In this document: positions 12,304 to 23,570 of the stretch, one piece after another
How the letters are laid out: the number at the start of each line of letters is the position of its first letter
Position numbering within the stretch: position 1 is the stretch's first letter
Assembly (NCBI GenBank): GCA_008694505.1
Contig: VZDJ01000223.1
Location: forward strand, 267,398-331,397
DNA from: Cyanoderma ruficeps
Lineage: Eukaryota > Chordata > Aves > Passeriformes > Timaliidae
Length of the DNA stretch: 64,000 nucleotides
Reading direction: 5' to 3'
Translations under genes and position numbers: made by a program
The notes under the pieces: generated by a model
Told to the model about the DNA's origin: nothing
Seen by the model: only the letters and a program-made list of their open reading frames with translations
Database searches by the model: none

Positions 12304-15300
12304 ACATTTAAGGATTTTAGTTCATGGGCTACCTGGCATTTGCCACCAGTCCTTAGCCCTGTTCCTGTGCCCAGGATTATTTCTGTGGTGAAACAGTCTG
12401 CTAAAAATACTGTTAGAACTTTGCTGGACAACACATGCAGATAGCTCTGAATTAGATAAAACATCTTCTGAATCCGGACCATACTTGTAGTTTTTAAAGT
12501 AATCTTAAAATAAACTTAAAAATCTTAAAATAAGCAGTAACGTTCTAAGGGTGCTGAAAAGGCTCAAAAAGCAGTTATCAGCCTCAGATTTGTCCTTGCT
12601 GCTTGTTCTGTTTGCAGAACTGCTTTCAGGCTGATCTTGTGAATTTCTCAGGTCTGACTGGTGTGTGCTGTGTGCTGGGGTTGGTGGGGCTTGGCTCACA
12701 CCAGGTACAGGGTCCTGCACACCTGGGGACAGTCCTGCTCCAGCAGCCTTGGCAGAACGAAGCTTCTGTGAGAAATTACACTCTTTTCTAAACTATGAAG
12801 AAAGCAAGATCCTCTCTCCATCCCAAAAGCCAAGGCTGCACCAGGAAGAAAAGAAAACGCGTGGTTGGTTCCTTTAGGCAACTCAGAGCTTGGGATGATA
12901 AACCATAGTGCAACACAGAATATCAAGAATTAAAGAATTTCTTTTTTAAAGCATGCTTCCAGAGATACAAACAAATGAAACATTCAAGGCCCATTATCCC
13001 ATGACTTAATTTTTCACTCTGGGATCATTTCTGTCACATCATGAAATCCCTTCCATTAACTTATCGAGTTCCATCTACAAACAGCCTAGGCTCCTTGCCC
13101 CTACTTTCCGGTTTGGAAGGCTGCTCAAGAACGTTGCTCTCCTACTGGCTAGAAATTTTAATAAATCCTGCAGTCTAAATTTATCTGCAAAATCACCCAG
13201 ACTCAAAGCACCAGGCCTGTGACCAAAAAGGGCCATGTTTAGGTAAGTACAGGTGGGGTTATTGCAAGAGGCAAGGCTTGGCATTAACTGGGACTCCAGG
13301 TCCAGTTGCAAATCTCATGACTGGTTCCTCTTATTTCACTGACCATGAGCCACAATTTTCTGAAACATCCAAGAAAACATTTTCCTGGCTGTGTTGGCGA
13401 TGACCAAGGGACAGAGTAAAGCTGCACAGGAGTTACAGATCTCTTCCTTCCGGAGTAACATTGATGTCAGAAAGAGAAAATAATTATTATCTCACAGTTG
13501 TACAAGAACAGATACTCAGTATCCAGGTTTCTGATACTGAGTGACTGAGTAATAAAAATGCAAATGAAAAGTAATGTCTATGGGGAAAAACAGTCCACAG
13601 AGAAGACCAACAATGATGACCAAAAGAGAGGTGAAATGGGATGAGATCCTTCGTTTGGAAGGAGAAGGCTGGGGTAGGAAACTTCAGTCTGAGGGACTGC
13701 CCAGTCAGAAATGGTCCAAACACCATTGATGAGAAATGATTGCACACTACAGGAACTAGGGAGAACCAAAGAAATGCTTAAGCATGAGATTAATAAAAAA
13801 ACAAAAGCAGATGTTTTCTGTTCTTGCCTTGAGTTTATCTCTTCCATGGCTTTCACTGTACCAGGGCCAGAAGGTCTGCAGTGCTCCCCAGCTCAGCTTC
13901 TGTCACTGTCTGGCCTTCCACATTCATTCCCTTCATAGTTACACTGTGGAGCTCTCTGCTGCAGGATGCTGCACACGCCAAAAGCTTGGATGGTTCCAAA
14001 AGAATACATTTAAGAAAGAACTGCAAGGTATTAAACATGGAGATGTTCAGTGTGGTTCAAGGAAACTCTGGGGCACAGAGGGTTAGGAGCAGATTTATGG
14101 TGAGAGGGGTCCCTGAGCATTCCATGCTCTCCTCCAGTCGTGTTCCTGTGGTTGGGACCAGCTGCTCAACCAGGCTGAGCTGCCTTTTGCCCCCAGTGAA
14201 GCCACAGTCCCTGTCTCACACAAATCCCTGTGCTGCAGTGAGAACCTCTCAATCTGGTGTGTGGCACAGTGCAGAGCAGGCAGGGAGCAGGAACACGGAT
14301 CAGGAAAGGATGGAGATTTGTGGCAAGGGCGCTTGAGGCCTGGCTGAGACTCAACGTGCCCACCAATTGCTCCAAGGCTGCTCTGTGGAGCTCTGTGGCC
14401 CCACTGCAGGTCCCTGCTGCCAAAGGACATTCCTCAGAGCTACTTGCTAAATAATGGAATCTAAATTTCCGCCTTCTAGTGGCAAAGTTAAAAAAACCCA
14501 ATAACATTAACCAAATTATACCCTGGTCTAAACAAAGGAGGGCCAGGGCTGCCAATTTCACAATTATCCCAAATGGGTCTTAATATGACACAGATAAATA
14601 CTTTCCAATTATCCAATGGAACAAGGCTGCCCTGGGGGAAATGGAGAACAATATATTACAGGGGCCAGAGACCCAGGGGATTCAGAATTCACACTCCACC
14701 ACTCCTGCTGCAGTCCACACATGGCAGGGGAGGGAGGCAGCAGGGTGAGAGCCCATCCTCACCCATCCCCACGTGCTGCTGGTGGCACTGGTTTTCTGGC
14801 AGTGGGACAAGAGGGTCACTGAGGGTGTTGAAGCTTCTGCTGACAAGGAAGCTGAGGGTGGGCTCAGGGCCAGGGGCTGGCTGCAGGGTATCAGGGCTGG
14901 CACTGCTGTCCTCCCCAGCACGGCTGCAGGGACAGGGTGATCTCTGTCCCAGTGCACACAGACCTCAGTGAGCTGCCTGGGGCCGTGGCAGGTGCTGCTG
15001 CTGGTGCTGCAGGTGTGATGCTCACCCAGGTGTGATGCTTACCTTGCGGCCCACAGCTGCCAGGCTGTGTGAAAGCACAGCTTTGGATCAGGGTGGGGCA
15101 CCCACAGCAGGAGGGGGCACAGGTGTTGGTTGTGCCCAGGCTGTTCTGTGCTGAGCAGCATCCTTGGATGGCTCTCAGCCAGGTGTGCTTTGCTCTACTT
15201 TGGCCCTCACTAATGCAGCTTTTTGTCTTCAAAGACAGTAGCTCAGTCCTTCACCGCCCCAGGCCAGCTGAACTACAAAATCTGAACTGGTCCGTGAGGG

Positions 15301-17380
15301 AACTGTTCCTGTGCTCTGCACAGCCAGGATGCACATGCATGTGAGTGCATGACAGCACAAAGCTGAGCTGTTTCCCAGGAAGTTGTGTCCCTGCCATGGG
15401 CAGGCTGAGCCCTGGGGAGGGGAGCAAAGCCCATGCTGAGCTGAGAGGGCAGTTCCCTGCCCTGTGCTGCTCCAGTGGGGCTGAGGCCCTTCCCCTCTCT
15501 GCCATCCATTTGCCCATCCAAAAGGGCTCAAGCCTCAAGCTCCACGTTTGTCTACCCCCAAACCTCCCACCTCACCTTCCAGGGAGCCAAGGTGCAAAGT
15601 GCTGTAACCATTGCTAGTACGGCAGAGGGGAGGATGTGGACACTGGTTACCTCAGAAACTCACAGAGGGGTGATTTTCTGATTCATATCAGAGCCAGAAC
15701 CGATGCTTTAGAATTACACACAGGCTTGTTGTTTTGGCAGAGTAACCAAAAGCAGATGCTGGATGGAGCAGCCAGCGAGAAGCATCGGGACTGCTCATGG
15801 GTGCTCACAGCCCAGCCACACGAACAACTGGCCTGAGGAGGGATTTCCTTCCTACCTAAAGCACCCTGCAGCCTGGCCCTCTCCTGTCCTCTCTTTCAAG
15901 GTCCGTTTACCCCTTTGTTCTGACCCAGTGACAGCACATCCTGCATCCTCCCTGAAGCTCTGCAGGCCTTTCCCCCCCTGGCTGTGGTGGGCTTGGTGCA
16001 GATGAAGCTTTGTGGGGAACAGTGTTGCTCCACTGCCAGGGGCTCCCAGGGACAAGCTCAGAGGGGGACTCAGTTGTTATCTGATGCCAAACCACTCATT
16101 TTCTCCCCCAGGCCCCTATCTCCTCCCTGCCTCTCACAGGTGGGCTGAGCCCAGCACTGTCTCACGATCATTTTTGCAAACCCACTGTCTGTCTGCAAGG
16201 GGAAGCCCTGCAAAGCAGCTCCATATCCTCTTTTGCTGCCATCAGCTCCAGGGGTGTGCACACAGCTCATCCCACTCCCTGTGCAGTTGAACTCCCTTAA
16301 CCTGCTGGGAAACCTCTGCAGGAAAATCTGCCATCCCAAACCCCTCTGTGCCAGTTCTGCACTATCTTGGGGCACCCATGGCCTCTTCCAAGCACATGGA
16401 CAGCTGGTGAGTTAGGGACAGGGAGGCACAACCTTCCCAAATATCCCTGTTCTCTGCCTGTACAGCTTTCCTTTCTCTGGGACAATCTGCATGTCACTGC
16501 AGGGCAAAGCCAGGCTGGTACAGATGGGCTTTTCCCGTGTCCTGACCTCACCCCAGCTCCTGTCTGCAGAGATTTTGGCTGCTCTTCTGGGGCCCAGGGT
16601 CCTGGGAGAGGTACAAGAAGTGCTGAGGGCAAGCTGGGACTGGTGGGCACTGTCCTGAGGGACTCTTGCATTATTTAGTGCTTCCCAAAAATCATACATG
16701 TCCTGCTCAGGGCAAATTTCTCCCCTGCCAGAAGTGGAACTAGGGTTGTATGCAGAGAACTGAAATGTGAGCAGGACTGAGAGGAGCACATGATCCTCTG
16801 CAACATCCCAAATCCTTCTGAGCCAGAACCTGTGATGGGCCTTTGAAGTCTCCAGCCTCAAGTTCATGTTGGGTTTCTGCGATCCCTGATCATAGGCAAG
16901 ATCCACACACAGCTCCTGACCCCAAGGATCTCAGCAACATGCTCCAGAGTGAAGCAGAGCATGGTGTAGACTGGGAGAGGCAGAGGGAGACTGAAAAGGC
17001 AATTGAAGAAAGAAGGCAATAAAGAAAAGAGATGAATTCATCCTTTTAGTCACCACCTCACACAGTCCCTGAGCTGGAGAAGAAGCCAGACACCTTTTCC
17101 TGATGTAGGCTGAACCTCTGCCTCCAAAGATGCTGCTGTGTGTGGCTGCCACCTGCACCTGGCCCCAGGTGTGTCAGAGCTACCTGTGCTGGAGCAGGAG
17201 CTGCTGAGCAGCCTCTGTGCCACCCCGAGATGGTTTTCAACCAGAAGTAGGGACAGATATTGAGGGATGAGCTTGGGGCTGCTCAGTGGAAACTCCATTG
17301 ATTACTCTGTGCCGTACCTTCCCGACATCATGAACACCTCAGCCCCTGGGGAAAATCTGGGTTCTATCAGCTCTTATAAG
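12304..17380. other. Unique non-coding stretch
   Basis: No coding exon or transposon could be supported. 12480-12560 and 12900-13080 are A/T-rich. 14600-16700 is GC-richer and yields many overlapping frames on both strands without exon-like borders. A short direct duplication (caggtgtgatgct, two copies) lies at about 15007-15040. Confidence 0.55.
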
Positions 17381-17680
17381 CAAGTGTTTCGAAAGGTTTA
17401 CAGAAAAGTAAAGTAAACAGAGCTCTGAGTAACAAAAGAGCCCCGTTTATGCATTCTTTGATTCACTGTAAAGGATGGTGTAAACTGACTTTTTAACCAA
17501 GCATTAGGCAAGATTTGGGCCCCCGCCATTATATAATAAACAGTGACATGGCTATATTAAAATATTTACTTAATGCACTGAAGTGACTTATAGTATGAGT
17601 GGCTACTCAATAGGATGGCCTAAGTGTTAAGGCGTCAGGTGCCATCGCCTGTATAAATATTCTGTGTGCACTTGTTTATA
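17380..17680. promoter_or_regulatory. AT-rich island, possible conserved element
   Basis: About 300 bases of repeat-free AT-rich DNA with TATATAATAAA, TTAAAATATTTA and TTATGCATT-like words and several intact CpGs (near 17630-17650). It is sharply unlike the GC-richer flanks. A small inverted repeat AGGCG/CGCCT sits near 17630-17650. The pattern fits a conserved non-coding element, but that is inferred from composition only. Confidence 0.25.
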
Positions 17681-18714
17681 GGAAAACCCCATCTGGATTT
17701 GGCTAAAACAGCAGACACCCTGCTGACCCCAGTTTTTGCTATTGGAAAATATAACACAAGTGTTCACTCATCTAGAATAACAGCGGTGGTTAAGTGCCAT
17801 CTGACAGACAGAAGGGTATTGGCTTTTCTCAATAGACAGCAGGCTGGGTGCTGTGAAGGGCTTCACAGCAGCAGCTCCCCAAGATTTACAGCATCCTGTG
17901 GGCCAGCAGCAGGAGGCTCTGCCTCCCTGTTCACAGTCCTCAGCAGACAGGGGACATCAGGATGCCTGGGTGTGCACAAAAACGCTCAGACACCCCAAAT
18001 CCTGCTGAAACACAGAGGTGGGCTGTGCCACTCTGTGAGATGACGAAGAGTCACGGCCTCTTTATCCAACTGGCTGCTCTGACATGTGAATCAGCTCCTG
18101 CCCAGCTGTGGTGGCCCCAGGCTGTGTGTCCCCAGTTCAGGAACTCTTTGGTGCCCTCAAGCCTGTGCTGGAACTGCCATGTGTCCATAGCATGGTGCCA
18201 CCTCCTCAGCTGGCACTGGGGAGCCTGGGACTCTGCCAGGAATTTTGTTGGGTCTTTGCTGGCAGGCAAGGAGTAGAGAGACATGGGAATCCCCTCACAG
18301 CATGGGATGAAGAGGTGCCTACTCCCAGTTCCTGTCTCTCCCAGCTTCTCTCCCCACACAAGGTCCTGAACCACTGCTCTCCACCAAGGAATAGTTACTG
18401 TTCCTTCCACACTACACTACACATGAACACTGGCATAGCCAAAACTGCTCATCCCATGTGCCAGTTTCTACAGCCAACTCCTTCTGAGTTCAGCTTTCAT
18501 TGCAGTGAATGATATGAATTACCTTGGCTTTCCAGGTAAGGTCTCTTTAGGACCTCCTACAACAGCACCATTGTTCTTCTCTTTCCCAGATAAGATCATC
18601 CCTGACAAAGGCAAGAACTGCATTTTCTTTCCTCAGATACATCTTTTTTTCCCAGCCAACTTACAATCGAATTCCTACAAATCGGCTTAGCATCTTTTTT
18701 TCTTACTTGTTTTC
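17681..18714. other. Unique non-coding stretch
   Basis: Nothing recognisable. Open frames on both strands between 17960 and 18512 lack splice signals and coding-like composition. Confidence 0.55.
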
Positions 18715-18955
18715 AAAATGTGGGCTCAGCTTAGAGGACGAAGGTTCCTCCCCCACAGGGTTGTGGGGCACTGAACAGGCTCCCCAGTGCAGTGGTCACA
18801 GCACAAAACCTGCCAGAGCTGAAGGAGTGTCTGGACAATGCTCTCAGGGACAAGGTGGGGTTGTTGGGGTGTCCTGTGCAGGGTCGGGAGCTGGAGTAGA
18901 TGATCCCTGTGTGCCTCTCCCAACTCAGGACATCACCTGAGTGTACAACCCTGTG
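18715..18955 (+). mobile_element. CR1 LINE 3' end, sense
   Basis: CR1 landmarks appear in order: 'gggcactgaacaggctcccca', 'gtggtcacagcac', 'ctgaaggagtgtctggacaatgctctcaggg', 'gtcctgtgcagggtc', 'ggagctggagtagatgatcc' and 'tctcccaactcaggacatc'. The tail is eroded. The copy is 5' truncated and belongs to a CR1 subfamily with a 'ttggactagatgatcc' block. Confidence 0.9.
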
Positions 18956-20020
18956 AGATGCAGGAAGGAATGGCCTGTTCCATGTCATCCCACTTGAATG
19001 AGAGGCTGGGAAAATCTGACTTCCCACCACAACATGGGCCAGGGCAGAGAGGGAAACACCTTCACTGGTGGTTATTTTGGCCTCTGACTGCCAGTGCTGA
19101 CACCACTGTACCCACATTAGCTCCAGGAAGAGTAAACTGCTGTGAGAGAGAGGAAGAGGGTGCAGGTGCAATTGGCAGGCACAGCACAGGGGAGTCCTTG
19201 CAGGCAGCAGGAGAATTCCTGCCTGGGAGGGTCACACGGGAAGGATTATCCCAGTGAGGGTTTCCCCTGTCTCTTGTGCAGTCACAGGTGAGACGGGAGA
19301 CCTGGAGAGGACCAAACTCCTGCCCAAAGGAGGACTAATGACAGTGTGAAATCAGGTGGCAGCTTTGGACAGGGGAGTCGAGTGCCTCTGATGATGAGGC
19401 ACCACATAGGAAGTCAGTTGAGACTGGCTCCTTCTGTCAACTCCCTTGGGGAATCCTCTGTTCCTAAGGGCAGGTGGGAGGAGGAAAAATGAGAAGGTCA
19501 CTGGGAGCCTGATCCCTGCCCTCAGCCAAAGAAGGCTGCTGCTCCAGAGCCCTCAGGTCTTTAGTTCCTTACTCGTCCTCCCATGAGTGTTCCTGAGTGG
19601 AACTTGGGTGGCTGAGGTGCTTGGTGCCTCCTGGTTCTCCTCTGAAAGCTCTTGTCAGCTGGGCTTTCCTCCTGCAGGCAGAGGTGAAGGTGCCAGGCAG
19701 ATGGCATTTCGGATTGCCCAACAAAAATCCTACTGAGCTGGTAAAACAAGGGTACTTTTCCACTGGAAAATGATTCTGAAGGAAAAGACTGTTGGCAGAG
19801 CCGTGTGTGCCCTGGAGGCTTGGCTGGCCGTGGGCAGGGATCTGGGAGCTCTGCAGGGACAGACCCCGGAGCTCTGCCCCCTTGGCCGCTCTGCAGGAGG
19901 CAGCAGCTGGCTGGGGAAAGGAACTCCCTCCCGGCAGGGCTTGGGACACTGCAGGAATGCCCATCCCGTGGTTCCCTGAGGCAGGGACAGGCGTGTCCCA
20001 CCTGTGCCAGGGGGAACCAG
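18956..20020. other. Unique non-coding stretch
   Basis: No gene or element recognised. The opposite-strand frames at 19561-20001 overlap plus-strand frames of similar length, which is typical of GC-rich non-coding DNA. Confidence 0.55.
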
Positions 20021-20466
20021 TGATGCCTTATGTTTGAGCTTTCATATCTTCAGGTTCTGTGCTGCCCAGGGGTGCAGTTCTGAGCCTCACAGTCAGTGTC
20101 ACTCAGCTCTGCACAGAGCAGGGACACAAAACAAATCCTTTTCCTACTGATGACCAAGGGCAACTTTCAGGCCCAAAAGCATAAACAAGGGTGGGCTGAA
20201 AGGAGAAAACAAGAAGGATGGGACCTCACAACCTGAAGATGTAATTGGACAATTAAATCCCAATATGCAAATGACCAAAACTTATAAAAATGTAATACTC
20301 CATGACCCATCAGCCATTTTGTGACCATTCTTAGTCCACCATGGGTGCAGCCCTGGTCAGGCTCTTGTCCTGCCCAAGGTGGATCCTGGAGGCCTTTCAA
20401 TAAACATCTACTTTTTTCTCCAGCTCTGTCCAGTCTCTGTTTCAGGTCAGCCTTCCCAAGGCTCCA
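20021..20466 (+). mobile_element. Solo LTR, octamer family, copy B
   Basis: This is the best preserved full-length member in the window, 446 bases. It starts TGATGCC and ends GGCTCCA, one or two changes from the expected GGCATCA inverted terminus. Signals in order are the octamer ATGCAAAT (20265-20272), TATAAAAA (20283-20290) and AATAAA (20399-20404), giving a U3-R-U5 plan. It shares its body with copy A (minus strand, 8.3 kb), copy C (57.1 kb) and part of copy D (61.8 kb). No internal retroviral genes and no clear target duplication are seen, so it is probably an old solo LTR formed by recombination. Confidence 0.88.
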
Positions 20467-21110
20467 CCACCACCAGCCCAGGGCTGGATCCCTCTTCTCT
20501 CAGCTTCTCCCGTTGCGCTGAACCAGTCTGGACACCAATCCTGTCCTGCTGAGAACGTTCTCTTTTCCCAGCCTGTGGTCAGCCCCTGCAGCAGTGGACA
20601 CCCCCTGCTAGTCTTGGAGGAGCTTGGCTGTGTCCTCCTTCCCCATCACCATCCAGACAGACCCTGAATGGGAATGACCACTCCACATCCTTGCTGCCTC
20701 CCTTCATAGCAGCCTTTAGCAATCCCACCCAGACCTTCTCCTGTCAGCATCCCCACAAGTATCTCAACATTTCTGCACCTCCAGTTATTTGAGAGCTATT
20801 GCTTTTCCTTTGCCTCTAATGCCCACATTAGCACAAAGGAGAGGAGACACTTGACCATGGCATTTTTCTTGGCCAATTCATGTCAGCTGGCTGCTCCACT
20901 TCATTGTGGCCTGCTCTACGTGCCTGTAAGTGGCAGGTTACCTGCTCCCGTATTTCACTGTGTTATTGCCATGATTTGGATCATCTCTTATGTCTGGTTC
21001 CTTTTGTCTCCCTGCCTGAGGACAGACAAAATCTTGTCCCTTCCCTTGTTCTCAGGGAGGGCTGCCAGGAGCTGTGAGATGGCATCAGTTCCTTAAATGA
21101 TCTAGACAAA
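20467..21110. other. Unique non-coding stretch
   Basis: Non-repetitive, with no supported exon. The frame at 20851-21096 encodes a hydrophobic-looking peptide but has no splice or promoter context. Confidence 0.5.
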
Positions 21111-21310
21111 TTCAGCAGAATTTCAGCAGACCCAGCTGAGGTGAAAATAAGTGGATTTCATTTATGTAAGCACTCTCAAACTGATTCTTCTCTTATTCAA
21201 TCCACATTTCTCCCCCTTTGTAGTCAGTTAATTGCATTAGTCACTTCATTAAAGTTAATCACTCTAGGAGCAGTTGAAGCAGAGAAAGCACTGAATTCTT
21301 CAGCCTCACC
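21110..21310. promoter_or_regulatory. AT-rich island, possible conserved element
   Basis: Repeat-free sequence with clustered TTAATTGCATTAG, TTCATTAAAGTTAAT and similar homeobox-type cores within about 60 bases (21227-21263). The flanks are GC-richer. This is suggestive of a conserved enhancer-like element, by composition only. Confidence 0.25.
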
Positions 21311-23542
21311 ATTCCCTCTGTTGTTGGTTTTCCTTCTGTACTGAGCAGCACTTGCTTTTGTTGACCTGCCCAGCATCTTTTTTTAGCTAGGAGGAAATTG
21401 CAGCTGGGCAACCTTGCACCTGACCTAAAGCAAGCAGGGAAAAGCCCTGGCCAAGTGCAGTGGGTGCCCGAGGTGAGGGAGGACCATGGTGATGGGCAGG
21501 ATCCCCTCATCCACCTGTCCCCATGGTGGTCCCACACCACCCCAAGGTCTGGGTGCTGCTCCTGTGGCTCTGCTCACCCTCACTGGATTGCAGAGGGCTG
21601 GAAGTTGTAAAAGTTTCCCAGAATCTGAGTCTGCAGCTCTTCCAGGTTTGTTTTTCCCCTCCGTATCCACATCTCTGCCTCCTTCCCCTCACTCCCAGCC
21701 TGTAACCATATAACAACCCCGGCAGTGTCAGCACAGCCCTACCCTCACATCCTCTCCAGAGGCTTTGCAGAGCCAGCCTGTCCTTGGGGCAGCTGCACAC
21801 ACACACTGTGCCCTGCATTATATTTGTGAGGAGCAGTCAATCTTGAGCCCTTTCTGCTCAATAACACCACCCAAACAAGGCCAGCAGGAGCTTCTCTCCA
21901 TCTGAGGTGGATGTGAAACTGCTTCTCAGGAGGCTCCTCACACCTCTGACCTTCCTGCCTTCTCCCAGGACCACCTGCTGTCCAAAGCTTTGGGGTGGGA
22001 GTGTTCCCTGCTGGCTCCCTCACAGTGAGATGCTCTTGGGTGCTGCAGTTGGTGAGGATTTATGAAGGCAGGGTGTTGTCAGGGTCTCCCGCTCTGCGGC
22101 TGTGTGGGCTGGTACAGCCAGACTGTCACCCCAGGAAGGCTCTGACATCCTGGTGTGCAGGGGGCTCTCCCATCCCTTGGGGACAACAGGAATCAGGAGC
22201 ATCTTGTCCTTGCTTGGAGCTAAAGACACCCACTAGAGATGGAGATGGAACACACCCAGCACACAGATTAGATGAACGTCAGGAGGGTGGGAAACAGAGA
22301 CATTGTGCAACATTTTGGTGCAGAACTCCAGCATTTCCATCACTCCAGGCATCATCACACAGGACTATCCAAGCTGGGTGCCCTGGCCTTGAGGGGAAGA
22401 CTGAAGATCATGGAAGTGGTGGGAAAGGCTGAGGCTCTGGGAAGACTGACATATAAGGGAAGATTCAGCATGACTGCTGTGGGCAGTGGAGCACAGCGAG
22501 CCCCTCATTAGTGCTGCCCTGTGCCTCCCGTGAGAGCCCTCCCTGGGAAGGGAGCACTGGAGCAATGATAGCACTGGCTGAAATGCTAAAGAAAATATCC
22601 TAACAAGATTTTCTGCAAATATTTTTGTGAAAATAAAAAACAGAAGCAGAAAACAAACATCTGCTAATAGTGCAGTTTCGGTGTTTAGAAGCAAATAAGA
22701 TTTTTTTTTTATTAGTGTTGGATCTTTCTAGCAAGCTATCAGCTTAGCCAGGAATCAAATATCAGGGTTGAGTTTTCCTAGAATTGCTAGTATCTCAGCA
22801 AAATCAGCTCAGCTACTTCTAAACAGAAGGAGAGAACAGCTGACACCTGTCACCTGTTCACCTCTAGAAGTTGGAAGAGGAAACTGGTATTTGTCTGTGA
22901 GCCTGGGGAACAAAGGGCCTCTTGCAGGTCACCCAAATGCCGCCCACAGCTGGGTGAGCTGCAAGCTGAAAATTGCCAAGCGTGTGAAAACCTTTGTGCT
23001 GAAGCTGCTGTGGTAGGAGTTGGGGATATGCTGCTGTTTGCAGGGCTGAGCAAAGCGCAACCTGTGCTGCCCTTTCCTGTCGGCATCACGGAGACTGTCC
23101 CAGACAGAAGCTGTGGGGACAGAGCAGGTCCTTCTCCCCTCTGCCACTGCCATCAGAGCTGACCTTGGGGACAGCTGGACAAGAGAGCCCTGCCTGTGCC
23201 AGGGAGCTCTAGAGATGCCACTGGGCAGCAACTTCTCCTCCCAGCAAGATCCCTTGTTCTCCCCATCCTTACCTGAGGGGACAGCCACCCTCCTGCAGCC
23301 ATACCCCGGCCCTTCATGTCCCTCTGCTGTGTCTGTCTGACCTGACTGCTCTGTGGGAGGACTCCTGCCTCTCCCACCTCTCCTGTCAGAGTGGTGTGGA
23401 GGGGTAGAGCCCTGACAGACCCAGGGGAGGCCCTAAGGATTGCACAGCTGTGTGCTGGCTGACATCTCAGCCCTTCTCCTGCCGTGTGGGCAGACAGGCT
23501 GCCGGCTTCTGATGACACCTCTCTGCAGACAGCTCAAACCCA

Positions 23543-23570
23543 GGGAANGGAAGGGAAGGGAAGGGAAGGG
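23543..23570. repeat. GGGAA pentanucleotide microsatellite with an N
   Basis: About five to six GGGAA units, with one undetermined base at 23548. It is the only N in the window and falls exactly within the simple repeat, so it may mark an assembly ambiguity or a length-variable site. Confidence 0.95.
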
